A stretch of 54,887 bases of DNA from JAGOGN01 sp036652735 (GCA_036652735.1 JAVVVI010000012.1:1-54887), one strand, 5' to 3'; counted from the first letter of the stretch, positions 1-8,836 are shown. Notes: generated by a model not told the origin, from the letters alone. Numbers and translations: made by a program.

Positions 1-81
1 TAATATATGAATTATGTTCCTAAAGAATATGGTGCTAACTTCTAAAGACGGGTTTTATTTTTAAAAAATAACTTTTAGGGG

Positions 82-110
82 TTGACATTTCCCAAACGAT
101 TGCATATAAT
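82..110 (+). promoter_or_regulatory. Sigma-A promoter of the T-box/trpB2 unit
   Basis: A consensus TTGACA (82-87) is separated by 17 bases from TATAAT (105-110). It lies just upstream of the T-box leader, so transcription should begin near position 117 and give an untranslated leader of about 440 bases before the trpB2 start at 559. Confidence 0.85.
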
Positions 111-119
111 GACATCAAT

Positions 120-430
120 ACAAGAAACCGTTGAGTAAAAAGAGTAGATTTATTGGAAGCTCACAGAGAGTTGCAGGTGGTGGGATTGCAGCAGTGAAAG
201 ATATTTTGAATGGATTTACGAGGGCAGGAAGAAAGGCTTCGGCTGAGTAATGCCTGACGAGGACTCCACTCGTTACAAGAGGAGCTTATGTTTCTGGGCA
301 GACAGATCTAATTTGTGATTCCCGGTTCGCATAGGTAAAAGAGGGTAGTGAATACCAATATGGGTGGTACCGCAGGAGTGAATACTCTTGTCCCAGTTGT
401 CAGATGATAGCTGGGGCAGGAGTTTTTTTA
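120..430 (+). ncRNA. T-box riboswitch leader, probably tryptophan specific
   Basis: The leader carries the T-box signature GGGTGGTACCGC at 362-373, followed by a strong intrinsic terminator hairpin (384-423) and a T run. A GAA-TGG-A context at 208-214 is a plausible specifier, with the UGG tryptophan codon at 211-213. That fits the downstream tryptophan synthase beta gene. T-box RNAs bind an uncharged tRNA, here presumably tRNA-Trp, which stabilises the antiterminator and allows read-through. The family call is strong. The specifier assignment is inference from position and gene context, because I did not fold stem I. Confidence 0.88.
384..429 (+). terminator. T-box conditional terminator
   Basis: Complementary arms ACTCTTGTCCCAG and CTGGGGCAGGAGT flank a short loop and are followed by a T run at 423-429. 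The 5' arm overlaps the end of the T-box antiterminator sequence, as expected for mutually exclusive folding. Confidence 0.8.
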
Positions 431-558
431 TTACGTGAAAACGGACCTTCCATACCGATAACCTCCGGAAGGATTCCACTCCACTCTTAATTCTTAACGT
501 TAATTGTGAATTTAAAATAAGAACGAACCAAGTGCCACGGGCACAGAAAGGAGTAGTC

Positions 559-1866
559 ATGAAAAAAATACCACATAAGATTTATTTAACCGAGGAGGAA
601 ATGCCGAAAAAATGGTATAACCTGAGAGCCGATATGAAAGACCTTCCACCGCTATTGAATCCCGGAACCGGAAAGCCACTTATTTTGGATGATCTTACAC
701 CAATTTTTACCACTGCCTGTGCGCAGCAGGAGCTTGACGACACCACGCGTTATGTATCTATTCCGGAACCGATTCTTGATTTTTACAGAAGCTACCGCCC
801 ATCCCCTGTGATTCGCGCTTATAATCTTGAGAAGGAATTGGGCACACCTGCACGTATCTACTATAAGTTTGAAGGAAATAACACCTCCGGAAGTCATAAA
901 TTAAATTCCGCTGTTGCTCAGGCCTATTATGCTAAGGAGCAGGGACTATCCGGTCTTACCACGGAAACCGGTGCCGGACAGTGGGGAACTGCACTCTCTA
1001 TTGCCTGTGCTTTTTACCACCTTCCATTGAAGGTATTTATGGTACGCTGCTCCTATGAGCAAAAACCTTTCCGTAAAGATATTATAGAAACCTTTGGTTC
1101 CTCTATTTTAGCCAGCCCAAGCGATACCACTAAAGTTGGCAGGGAGCTCCTTGCTGTGCCGGAGAATTATAATGGAAGTCTTGGCTGTGCAATCTCCGAG
1201 GCAGTGGAAACAGCAATCTCCCTTCCGGGCTACCGTTATGCACTTGGTTCTGTATTAAACCAGGTCATTCTTCACCAGTCCATTATTGGTCTGGAATCCA
1301 AACAGGCGATGGCCATGTATGATGAGTATCCGGATATTATCGTTGGCTGTGCCGGCGGTGGTTCCAATCTTGGTGGACTCATTGCACCATTTATGGGTGA
1401 TAAGCTCACCGGCAAGACCAATCCTCGATTCGTTGCCGTAGAACCTGCTTCCTGCCCATCCTTCACCAAAGGAGAATACAAGTATGACTTCTGTGATACC
1501 GGTAAGGTTACACCGCTTGCCAAAATGTATACTCTGGGCTGTGAGTTTATGCCTTCCGCTTCCCATGCCGGTGGTTTACGTTATCATGGTATGTCACCGA
1601 TTCTTTCCAAGCTCTACAATGATGGTGAAATGGAAGCAATTGCAGTCTCCCAAAATGAAGTATTTCAGGCTGCTGTTCAGTTTGCACGCTGTGAGACGAT
1701 CTTACCTGCACCGGAATCCGCCCATGCCATTCTTGGGGCGGTGAAGGAAGCATTGCACTGTAAAGAAACCGGTGAGAGCAAAACCATTCTCTTTGGTTTA
1801 ACCGGAACCGGTCAGTTTGACCTAGCTGCTTACCGTTCCTACTTAGCTGGAACTTGCACCGAATAA
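559..1866 (+). CDS. trpB: Tryptophan synthase beta chain, TrpB2 type
   Basis: A PLP enzyme of 435 residues that joins indole and serine to make tryptophan. The N-terminal region (PHKIYLTEEEMPKKWYNL) and the length above 420 residues are typical of the TrpB2 branch rather than the roughly 400-residue TrpB1. The PLP lysine sits in GSHKLNSA (K114) and the phosphate-binding loop in CAGGGSNLGG. The start at 559 follows AAAGGAG at 547-553; an in-frame upstream start at 532 lacks a good ribosome site. No trpA or other trp gene is adjacent, so the protein may salvage free indole or act with a distant TrpA. A tryptophan T-box controls it, and a symmetrical terminator follows. Confidence 0.93.
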   Translation: MKKIPHKIYLTEEEMPKKWYNLRADMKDLPPLLNPGTGKPLILDDLTPIFTTACAQQELDDTTRYVSIPEPILDFYRSYRPSPVIRAYNLEKELGTPARIYYKFEGNNTSGSHKLNSAVAQAYYAKEQGLSGLTTETGAGQWGTALSIACAFYHLPLKVFMVRCSYEQKPFRKDIIETFGSSILASPSDTTKVGRELLAVPENYNGSLGCAISEAVETAISLPGYRYALGSVLNQVILHQSIIGLESKQAMAMYDEYPDIIVGCAGGGSNLGGLIAPFMGDKLTGKTNPRFVAVEPASCPSFTKGEYKYDFCDTGKVTPLAKMYTLGCEFMPSASHAGGLRYHGMSPILSKLYNDGEMEAIAVSQNEVFQAAVQFARCETILPAPESAHAILGAVKEALHCKETGESKTILFGLTGTGQFDLAAYRSYLAGTCTE

Positions 1867-1881
1867 ACCTTTCTAACCAAT

Positions 1882-1911
1882 AAAAAAAGCATGCCAGGCA
1901 TGCTTTTTTTA
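1882..1911. terminator. Bidirectional terminator between trpB2 and secDF
   Basis: A perfect hairpin with arms AAAAAAAGCATGCC and GGCATGCTTTTTTT around a one-base centre lies between two convergent genes, with A and T tracts that serve both strands. Confidence 0.85.
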
Positions 1912-1933
1912 TTGGTTTCGTTTGGATCAGTTC

Positions 1934-4108
1934 TTATTTTCTGCTTTTATTTTTTTTAGAAAATTTAATTTTAAACACATACCATAGAGAACCTGTAATA
2001 CATACCGATGAATATGCTCCGCATACAATTCCTACCATTAATGGAAGTGCAAATTCGCGAATGGAAGCTACACCCAGAACAAATAACACTGCAACCATAA
2101 TAAAGGTGGTTAATGAAGTATTGATACTTCTTGACAGAGTCTGTGTAATACTGCGATTGACAATTTCCTTTAATTTCTCCGGCTCTCTCTGACTGATTCC
2201 TCCAAGATTCTCTCGGATTCTGTCGAAGATTACAATGGTAGCATTTACAGAGTAACCTACAATGGTGAGCATACATGCTATAAAGGTACTTCCTACCGAC
2301 ACTCTGAACAATGCATAGAACGCCAGAACAACTAATACATCATGCAACAGTGCTATAACAGCACTTGCTGAGAAACGGATATCCTTAAAGCGGAACCAGA
2401 TATATAACAACATTAAGATCATTGCCACAATAACGGCTTCAAAGGCATCTGTCTTCATCTCTGAGCTTACGGTTGAACTGATACTTTCAAATGTAATTAA
2501 GTTCTCATCTACACTGAACTTCTCTGCAAGTGTCTTATTCAGAGTATCTCGTTCCTTATCCTGTAAAAATCTGGTTTTAACAATAACCTGATTGCTTCCT
2601 TTTACTTTCTGAATCTGAATATCTTTATCTCCTGTAACCTGGGATATAACCGGAATCACATCGGATTCAATCTGTTCTACCGAATAATTCTCATTAAATG
2701 TTACCGTTGTAGAGGTTCCACCCATGAATTCCAGACTATAATTTAATGCGCCATCATTTCCCTTGAAGCTGTGAATTGCCATGCCGATAAATCCTACTGC
2801 AATTACAGCAATGGAACAGATAAAGAAGATATTCTTCTTGCTTACAAAATTAATTGGTGTCCGTTCTACCTGTTTACCATAGAATTTTGGATTCTGAATT
2901 CCAATTGCATAGAATGCTTTTAAGATAAAACGGGTTACAACCAAGGCTGTGAACATGGAAATAATAATACCTATGCCCAGGGTGTAAGCAAATCCTTTTA
3001 CGCTTCCGCTTCCCAGTAATCCTAACACTACAGCTGCGATTAAGGTTGTGATGTTACCATCTACAATTGCGGACAGGGCTTTTTGGAAACCAATCTTCAT
3101 TGCTGAAGATACGGACTTACCGCTTGCAATCTCTTCTCGGATACGTGCAAAAATAATTACATTTGCATCCACCGCCATACCAATTGAAAGGATAATACCT
3201 GCAATACCCGGCAGTGTAAGGGTAATTCCAAACAGCTTAATTGCAATCAGCATTAACGCGGTGTAAATAATTAATGCAATACCGGATGCAAGTCCCGGAA
3301 TCAGATACATAACAATCATAAATAAAATAACAATTCCCAAACCAATTCCTGCTGCTTTTAAACTGGTGTCCATTGCTGAAGCACCAAGCTTTGCACTTAC
3401 TTCATTTGCACGAAGCTGCTTTAATTCAAGATCGATTGTACCAATACGGATATTGCTTGCTAATTCTTTGGCTTCTTCAAAGGTACTCTCTCCGGTAATC
3501 TGAGCTGTTCCCCCTGAGATCTGGCCTTGAATCTGCGGATTACTAATCATCTTATCATTGTAGTAAATTGGCATATATCCATTCACATGGCTGCCGGTAT
3601 ACTCTGCAAAAATATCTCCTGCCTTTTTCGTAAAGGTCAGTTCCACAATATTTTTTTTGGTTCCCATATCATCAATGGTTGCCGGCTGAGCATCTTTAAT
3701 GTCTTTTCCTGTTAAGATAACCGTTCCGTCTTCTCCACGAAATTCCAGAACTCCCGGTTCCTGCAGCGTCTTAAAGATCTCATCTGTAGCTCCCGGAATA
3801 TCCACGTTAATTCGATTGTCACCTTCCTGATATACTTCAGGCTCTGTGATACTTCCATCTGAGCTGGATTCTACACGTCGCTGTAACTTATAAATTGTGT
3901 CACTCATTTCTGCGTCTGTTGGCTTGTCCCCTACTACTTCATAGGTAATGCTGACTCCGCCTGCAAGGTCAAGTCCAAGATTAATGCCATCTTTCTTGTA
4001 ATCCTCGTTCCCTGCTGTTCCTCTCACGATTCTGGTTCCGTAATATCCCGCGCCAAGTAAGACCGCTAAAACTACCACCAGAATGAGAATGCTTTTACTT
4101 TTTTTCAT
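1934..4108 (-). CDS. secDF: Fused protein-export membrane protein SecDF
   Basis: About 724 residues that join SecD and SecF in one chain, the RND-type partner of SecYEG that uses the proton gradient to pull secreted proteins across the membrane. The SecD half has an N-terminal membrane anchor, the DLAGGVSITYEV segment and a six-helix block with AVDANVIIFARIREE. The SecF half repeats this with LEFMGGTSTTVTF and YSVNATIVIFDRIREN. The start ATG at 4108 overlaps the stop of the SCIFF maturase gene as ATGA and has AGGAGG about 13 bases upstream, so translation is likely coupled. An in-frame start 14 codons earlier lies within scfB and is unlikely. The position behind the SCIFF genes suggests it helps export the modified peptide, which is inference. 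Confidence 0.95.
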   Translation of the reverse strand: MKKSKSILILVVVLAVLLGAGYYGTRIVRGTAGNEDYKKDGINLGLDLAGGVSITYEVVGDKPTDAEMSDTIYKLQRRVESSSDGSITEPEVYQEGDNRINVDIPGATDEIFKTLQEPGVLEFRGEDGTVILTGKDIKDAQPATIDDMGTKKNIVELTFTKKAGDIFAEYTGSHVNGYMPIYYNDKMISNPQIQGQISGGTAQITGESTFEEAKELASNIRIGTIDLELKQLRANEVSAKLGASAMDTSLKAAGIGLGIVILFMIVMYLIPGLASGIALIIYTALMLIAIKLFGITLTLPGIAGIILSIGMAVDANVIIFARIREEIASGKSVSSAMKIGFQKALSAIVDGNITTLIAAVVLGLLGSGSVKGFAYTLGIGIIISMFTALVVTRFILKAFYAIGIQNPKFYGKQVERTPINFVSKKNIFFICSIAVIAVGFIGMAIHSFKGNDGALNYSLEFMGGTSTTVTFNENYSVEQIESDVIPVISQVTGDKDIQIQKVKGSNQVIVKTRFLQDKERDTLNKTLAEKFSVDENLITFESISSTVSSEMKTDAFEAVIVAMILMLLYIWFRFKDIRFSASAVIALLHDVLVVLAFYALFRVSVGSTFIACMLTIVGYSVNATIVIFDRIRENLGGISQREPEKLKEIVNRSITQTLSRSINTSLTTFIMVAVLFVLGVASIREFALPLMVGIVCGAYSSVCITGSLWYVFKIKFSKKNKSRK

Positions 4109-5466
4109 TCTTCTTTTTCCTCCTGCGATGCTTTTATCATAATCGCACACTCCACTCTTTTTTTCTGCAATTCGCAGCCTAGTTCGTATGCATTATTAAT
4201 ATCTCCGGTAAAATTATAAGAATTTGCCGCACAGCCGCCACTACAGTAAAATTTAGCAAAACAATCCCTACACTTTTCCTTTGCGTACACATTACAACCC
4301 TTGAATTTTTCTCTTAGAGCTGTGTTTTTAATACCTTCTTCAACATTTCCCATTAGAAACTCTTCATTTCCAACGAACTGATGGCAGGGATAAAAGTCAC
4401 CCCAGGGCGTTACCGCCAGATATTCCGTTCCTGATCCGCATCCGGTCAGACGCTTTGCTACACAGGGTCCGCCTTCCAGATCTATCATAAAATGGAAAAA
4501 ATTGAACTCTTTGGGTGTATGTCTCCTGCGAACCATTTCTGCTGCCAATTTGTCATATTCTTCAAATAACTGTGGCAGATCTTCTATTCTCAATGCGTAA
4601 TCATCTGTGTCCTCTGCAACTACCGGTTCAACCGATATTTGTTTGAAGCCTAAATCCGCCAAACTCAACACGTCTTTTGAGAAATCAAGATTATTATGTG
4701 TAAACGTTCCTCTTGCATAATAATTGTTTTGTTTACGGCTTTTTGCAAGTTTTTGGAACTTTGGAACAATTAAATCATAGCTTCCGGAACCGTTTCGGAA
4801 CGGACGCATATAATCATGCACTTCTTTTCTTCCATCAATGCTTAGAACCACATTGCTCATTTCCTTGTTTGCAAACTCCATAACCTCATCATTTAAGAGA
4901 ACTCCGTTTGTTGTCAGCGTAAAGCGGAATTTCTTATTATGAATCTGTTCCTGTTGACGTCCATATGCCACTAAATCCTTTACAACCTGAAAATTCATTA
5001 ATGGCTCTCCACCAAAAAAATCAACCTCCAGATTCTTTCTGTTACCGGAATGAGCAATCAGAAAATCCAGTGCTTTCTTTCCAACGTCGTAACTCATCAA
5101 TGCTCTTCTTCCATGATACTCTCCCTCTTCTGCAAAACAATACTTGCAGGCAAGATTGCAATCATGGGCGATGTGAAGGCAAAGTGCTTTTACCACGGTT
5201 GGCCTGTCCTTCAAACCCTCAATATAATCTTCATACTCATCTTCTGTAAAAAGTGCACCTTCATTCTTCAATTCCTGAATCTCTTCCAGTGCTTCCAGAA
5301 TCTCTTCTTTTTTATATTGGCTGGATAACTGGTCAATAATATCCTCTTTTGTGTTTAATTCAAACAATGCAATAATCTCATAGGTCATATCATCTACTAC
5401 ATGCACTGCACCACTATTCACATCTAAAACGATATTATAGCCATTGTTCTTATACTGATGAACCAC
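4105..5466 (-). CDS. scfB: SCIFF (six-cysteine peptide) thioether maturase, radical SAM/SPASM
   Basis: A radical-SAM enzyme of about 453 residues that installs thioether links in the SCIFF ranthipeptide. The N-terminus (VHQYKNNGYNIVLDVNSGA) is the peptide-recognition RRE-like region. The radical-SAM CX3CX2C motif is CNLACKYC with C103, C107 and C110. The C-terminal SPASM domain supplies auxiliary cluster cysteines in CGSGTEYL, GDFYPCHQF, CNVYAKEKCRDC and FYCSGGC. I prefer the GTG start at 5466, which follows AGAGAGGA and gives the family's usual N-terminus; an ATG 35 codons earlier adds an unrelated extension. It lies 169 bases after the peptide gene and overlaps secDF by four bases. Confidence 0.95.
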   Translation of the reverse strand: MVHQYKNNGYNIVLDVNSGAVHVVDDMTYEIIALFELNTKEDIIDQLSSQYKKEEILEALEEIQELKNEGALFTEDEYEDYIEGLKDRPTVVKALCLHIAHDCNLACKYCFAEEGEYHGRRALMSYDVGKKALDFLIAHSGNRKNLEVDFFGGEPLMNFQVVKDLVAYGRQQEQIHNKKFRFTLTTNGVLLNDEVMEFANKEMSNVVLSIDGRKEVHDYMRPFRNGSGSYDLIVPKFQKLAKSRKQNNYYARGTFTHNNLDFSKDVLSLADLGFKQISVEPVVAEDTDDYALRIEDLPQLFEEYDKLAAEMVRRRHTPKEFNFFHFMIDLEGGPCVAKRLTGCGSGTEYLAVTPWGDFYPCHQFVGNEEFLMGNVEEGIKNTALREKFKGCNVYAKEKCRDCFAKFYCSGGCAANSYNFTGDINNAYELGCELQKKRVECAIMIKASQEEKEE

Positions 5467-5543
5467 TATAATATTTCCTCTCTTTCTAAGCTTCCCATAC
5501 CCGGCACATCTGCTTACAGTCATTGCCGCTGCAACGCACAAAT

Positions 5544-5594
5544 GACCGCCCGCGTTGGCGAACGGTCGCAAAGCAGGTGGAAACCTCCTGCTTT
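5544..5594 (-). promoter_or_regulatory. Two hairpins between scfA and scfB
   Basis: Between the peptide stop and the maturase start lie two inverted repeats: AAAGCAGG/CCTGCTTT (5570-5577 with 5587-5594) and GACCG/CGGTC (5544-5548 with 5563-5567, extended by inner GC pairs). No U run follows either one. They could protect the upstream scfA message or reduce read-through, giving more peptide than enzyme. This is inference from position. Confidence 0.5.
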
Positions 5595-5635
5595 CTTAGT
5601 AAGTTTCATTCTTAGCACCACTATCTCGACACTAT

Positions 5636-5779
5636 TTATTTATTGTTCTCGCAGCTTTGGTTTCCTACTGTACAAGAGGTCTTGCAAGCAGACTGACAAG
5701 ATGTCTGACACTCTCCACAGCCACCTTTTTTTATTGTGTTCTGTAACTTTTTCGTATTCAATGTCTTTATGTGTTTCAT
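5636..5779 (-). CDS. scfA: SCIFF ranthipeptide precursor (six cysteines in forty-five)
   Basis: A 47-residue peptide starting MKHIKTLNTKKLQ, with cysteines at 21, 24, 28, 32, 36 and 43 (GGCGECQTSCQSACKTSC and QSCENNK). This matches the widely conserved clostridial SCIFF precursor. The N-terminal half is the leader bound by the maturase. The cysteine-rich half is the core, in which cysteine sulfurs are linked to side chains of neighbouring residues, usually threonine. AAGGAG lies about eight bases before the ATG. The gene precedes its maturase at 5466 and SecDF at 4108. The mature role is not settled; signalling and regulatory roles have been proposed for this family. Confidence 0.96.
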   Translation of the reverse strand: MKHIKTLNTKKLQNTIKKGGCGECQTSCQSACKTSCTVGNQSCENNK

Positions 5780-5839
5780 TGTATTTCTCCTTATATTGCA
5801 TATTTACGGTCATGCCGTATATTGCCAACAACTTTTTTC

Positions 5840-5845
5840 ATTATA
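5840..5845 (-). promoter_or_regulatory. Extended -10 promoter for scfA
   Basis: On the minus strand TGTTATAAT (-10 hexamer at 5845-5840, with a TGN extension) lies about 60 bases ahead of the scfA start. No good -35 is visible at 17 bases. This suggests scfA-scfB-secDF has its own promoter in addition to any read-through from the upstream membrane-protein gene. Confidence 0.6.
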
Positions 5846-5876
5846 ACACATGACTTTTCAAAGATAAAGTATTTTT

Positions 5877-6248
5877 TTAGCTAATCATTCCTCCTGCCAT
5901 TCCTGAACCGGCACAAATTGCTGCTGTTATAACTGTTTTTAGTGCTTCGTGTGACACATTTTGCTGAAAAGCCAGTGCACCCACAAACAAAATCAGGAAA
6001 TAGCAGATGCCCGTCAGTAACCCCCACAAGAACTTTTTCTGTCCCCTGCTTTTTCCGGCAATAAACCCTCCAAGGAAACACGAAACCACATATGTTACAA
6101 TGATTCCTGCACGAACCAGTCCTTCTCCGATTTCAAATTGATATAAAAGCACCGACAAGATCAACAATAAAATTCCTGTTGCAATATACGTCACCAACAT
6201 AATCTTTAGGATTCCCACTACCTTTGGTACTATTGTGGATTTGTTCAA
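5877..6248 (-). CDS. TIGR04086-like small membrane protein
   Basis: About 123 residues with four hydrophobic segments (IMLVTYIATGILLLILSVLLY, AGIIVTYVVSCFLGGFIAG, LLTGICYFLILFVGALAF and a C-terminal TAAICAGSGMAGG helix). The layout resembles the YrzE/TIGR04086 family of Gram-positive membrane proteins, often found near secretion or SCIFF genes; the family call is from pattern only. The best start is TTG at 6248, seven bases after GGAGGG; an ATG 17 codons upstream lacks a ribosome site. It is the first gene of the SCIFF-SecDF group on this strand and is separated from scfA by about 100 bases that hold a promoter. Its function is unknown. Confidence 0.72.
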   Translation of the reverse strand: MNKSTIVPKVVGILKIMLVTYIATGILLLILSVLLYQFEIGEGLVRAGIIVTYVVSCFLGGFIAGKSRGQKKFLWGLLTGICYFLILFVGALAFQQNVSHEALKTVITAAICAGSGMAGGMIS

Positions 6249-6315
6249 TTGATACCCTCCTACCCCACTGTAGTTTACCAATATATATGTGAACCTCATC
6301 CATAATATACGATTT

Positions 6316-7335
6316 TTAATTGAATCCCACTACCTTCTGTGATAGTTTATACGCTGCCACAGATATTTTTCTTCCGCCTTTTCCGGGAAGATTCATTGTC
6401 TGGCCCATAATTCCTTTCCTTAGATGATAGAACAGCCGAAGATCATATTCCTTGATATAGTTCCATAGTTCCCTTTTCTTCTTTAAATTCTCTTCCGTTC
6501 CTGAGCGAATTAACATAATCGTGGATATTACCGTAATAATTTCCAGGTAATTAAACATATATTTTCTTAATTTTCTATTTTGTAGTTTCCACAAATCAAC
6601 GGATTCAATCATAATTTTATTCACTCGGATTTGCTGGTCAATCCTTTGAATCATAATGGATTCATTTACGGACTGATCCTCTCTTCCAATAAAATAACGG
6701 TAAAAGTTCACATCCAGATAATACATATTCTTAACATAAGGAAGTGGCACAAATACAAACACATTATCCACATAAAAGGTGTGCTTTGGAAGCTTTAAGC
6801 CACAATCGTGCAGCAGCTGTGTGCGATAGATCACAGAATGCATAAGAATATACTGTCCCTTATGAAACCGTTTTACATCATTCCAGGAAAACATGGTATT
6901 CATTGGTAATGCTGCTTCATACTGCATGATTTTTTTATGCTTGACGCCCTCTTTTTCATATACGAAATTACTGATTAATAAATCAAGGGTATCCTTTCCT
7001 CCCGCAAGTTCTCTCAACGTAAATAGAATCTTTCGATATGCCTCGGCATCTACCCAGTCATCCGAATCTACCACCTTAAAATAAAGTCCACACGCATTGG
7101 CAATTCCGGTATTCACCGCTTCTCCATGTCCACCATTCTCCTGATGAATTGCCTTTACAATTGTTGGATAGTTGCTGGCATATTTCTGGGCAATCTCCCA
7201 GGTATTGTCCTTTTGCGACCCATCATCCACAATAATAATCTCTACATCTTCTCCCCCAATCAGCAGGGATTCCAGACATTTTTTCATATAACCCGCTGAA
7301 TTATAGCAGGGAACTGCAATTGATAATAACTTCAT
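6316..7335 (-). CDS. Family 2 glycosyltransferase
   Basis: A 339-residue GT-A fold enzyme. The N-terminus has the nucleotide-sugar site (LSIAVPCYNSAGYMKKCLESLL, VEIIIVDDGS), and the metal-binding region is KVVDSDDWVD. The C-terminal third is helical and basic. It starts on the base after the stop of the UDP-galactopyranose mutase gene, with its ribosome site (GAGGAGAA) inside that gene, so the two are translationally coupled. The pairing suggests it transfers galactofuranose or builds a galactofuranose-containing wall polysaccharide. The sugar specificity is inference. Confidence 0.86.
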   Translation of the reverse strand: MKLLSIAVPCYNSAGYMKKCLESLLIGGEDVEIIIVDDGSQKDNTWEIAQKYASNYPTIVKAIHQENGGHGEAVNTGIANACGLYFKVVDSDDWVDAEAYRKILFTLRELAGGKDTLDLLISNFVYEKEGVKHKKIMQYEAALPMNTMFSWNDVKRFHKGQYILMHSVIYRTQLLHDCGLKLPKHTFYVDNVFVFVPLPYVKNMYYLDVNFYRYFIGREDQSVNESIMIQRIDQQIRVNKIMIESVDLWKLQNRKLRKYMFNYLEIITVISTIMLIRSGTEENLKKKRELWNYIKEYDLRLFYHLRKGIMGQTMNLPGKGGRKISVAAYKLSQKVVGFN

Positions 7336-8502
7336 TTATTTTTCTCCTCTCATAATCTTTTCCGACAAAAGAAGCGCACGGTCTACCATTGCATCAATGT
7401 TGTAGTATTTGTATTCCGCTAGCCTTCCCAGCAGATACAACCGGTCATACTTTTCCGCCAGCTTCTGATATTTTTCATAAAGAATCTGATTTTCCTCATT
7501 GATAATTGCATAATAGGGAATCTCTCCCTCTTTTCCGGTATAGGCAAAGGGGTATTCCCTTACCACTGTAGTGGAGTCTATGTCCTGACCTGTTAAATAT
7601 TTGAATTCGGTTATCCTTGTGTAGTCCTGGCTAATGGTATAATTTACAACGCTGTGTCCTTGAAAATCCGGCTGTTCATAATGTTGGAATTCAAATCTCA
7701 GGGACCGGTAAGGAAGACGGCCATACTCGCACCGGAACAGTTCATCCAACGCACCTGTATAAATCACATTCCCTTTAAATCGTTCCCCTTGGTAATAGAT
7801 TTGATTCTCTTTAAATTCCAACACGTTCCCAGCGTCCTGATTTGTCTCTACTGTAATATTTTCATGATCCAGCATGGCTTCAAACATCTTTGTATATCCG
7901 GTTTGTGGTACACCCTGAACGGTATCCTGAAAGTAACGATTATCATGGGAAATCAACACCGGCACCCTGCCTGTAACCTCCGGCGAGATCTCTTCCGGCG
8001 TCTGCCCCCATTGTTTCATTGTGTAACGCAAAAATATATTTTCATACACATATTCAGCAATCCTTCGAATATCCGGATTACTGCTTTCCTTTAACTTCAT
8101 AATTGGAACCCGGGATCCTTCCCCATAGGTCTCTATTAAAATTCGTTCCAGCTCCTCGGCTTTTGATTCTTCATATATCATGGCAAGGGAATTTAAGTTA
8201 AATGGAACCGGCAATAATTGTTCTCCTACCCTGGCAACCACTTTATGCTCAAAGTAATGCCAATCTGTAAATCTTGACAAGAACGCAATTACATTCTCAC
8301 GGTTCGTATGGAATATATGTGGGCCGTACTGATGCACAAACACCCCGTCTTTATCATATAAATCATAACAATTCCCGCCAATATGTCCGCGTTTTTCAAT
8401 TACATGTACCTTCCTGTTTCCCTTCTCTGCCAGCTGCCTGGCAACTACACACCCAGCTGCACCGGAGCCTATAATAATGTTATCCAAACCATCTTCCTCC
8501 AT
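7336..8502 (-). CDS. glf: UDP-galactopyranose mutase
   Basis: A flavoenzyme of 388 residues that interconverts UDP-galactopyranose and UDP-galactofuranose, the donor for surface glycans. The N-terminus holds the FAD-binding motif (NIIIGSGAAGCVVARQLAEKG), followed by KRGHIGGNCYD and the family HQYGPHIFHT motif. Active-site segments include FNLNSLAMIY, TMKQWGQTPEE and GRLAEYKYYNIDAMVDRAL near the C-terminus. The ATG at 8502 is used here. A TTG six codons in, seven bases after GGAGGA, would also give a normal N-terminus. It has its own promoter and drives the adjacent glycosyltransferase. Confidence 0.94.
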   Translation of the reverse strand: MEEDGLDNIIIGSGAAGCVVARQLAEKGNRKVHVIEKRGHIGGNCYDLYDKDGVFVHQYGPHIFHTNRENVIAFLSRFTDWHYFEHKVVARVGEQLLPVPFNLNSLAMIYEESKAEELERILIETYGEGSRVPIMKLKESSNPDIRRIAEYVYENIFLRYTMKQWGQTPEEISPEVTGRVPVLISHDNRYFQDTVQGVPQTGYTKMFEAMLDHENITVETNQDAGNVLEFKENQIYYQGERFKGNVIYTGALDELFRCEYGRLPYRSLRFEFQHYEQPDFQGHSVVNYTISQDYTRITEFKYLTGQDIDSTTVVREYPFAYTGKEGEIPYYAIINEENQILYEKYQKLAEKYDRLYLLGRLAEYKYYNIDAMVDRALLLSEKIMRGEK

Positions 8503-8531
8503 CTTCTATCCCTTTTTCATTCTCTTCTTAA

Positions 8532-8559
8532 ATTATACCATGGTAAAATTAAATTCCAA
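8532..8559 (-). promoter_or_regulatory. Promoter of glf
   Basis: On the minus strand TTGGAA (8559-8554) and TATAAT (8537-8532) are 16 bases apart, and the -10 has a TGG extension. It lies about 30 bases ahead of the glf start. Confidence 0.65.
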
Positions 8560-8836
8560 CTACTTTTATTGTTTTTCAAGGAATTCTTCTGTGACACACA
8601 TGGTTTTATTCTGTCTCTTTCATTTGTTCACACATTATTTACAAAATAAACATAGAATTAGCATACGGTGGTAACATTTATTGGTTACAATAAACTTATC
8701 TTTTTCATAGCTCTAATTTGCAGAGCTCCTCCATTTTTTTATGTTTATAGATTCATAATATTAACATTCTTTTTCATAACTTAAGGTCGTTATAATGTGT
8801 ATAGTAGCTACATAGTATAACGGCCCTTTTGTTTGC
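8560..8836. other. Intergenic region with two inverted repeats
   Basis: The stretch between glf and mutY is AT-rich with no supported gene. It contains AGCTCT/AGAGCT (8709-8727) and a longer inverted repeat, GGTCGTTATA (8785-8794) with TATAACGGCC (8816-8825), whose loop holds the self-complementary GTAGCTAC. The larger hairpin begins 11 bases after the mutY stop but lacks a U run on that strand. It may still act as the mutY 3' end, or terminate an unseen plus-strand transcript. Confidence 0.5.

Noticed and set aside
5458..5853. A 131-residue plus-strand frame opposite scfA and the start of scfB
   Set aside because: It has no ribosome site and lies antisense to the recognisable SCIFF peptide and maturase. 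Its composition is a shadow of the opposite strand.
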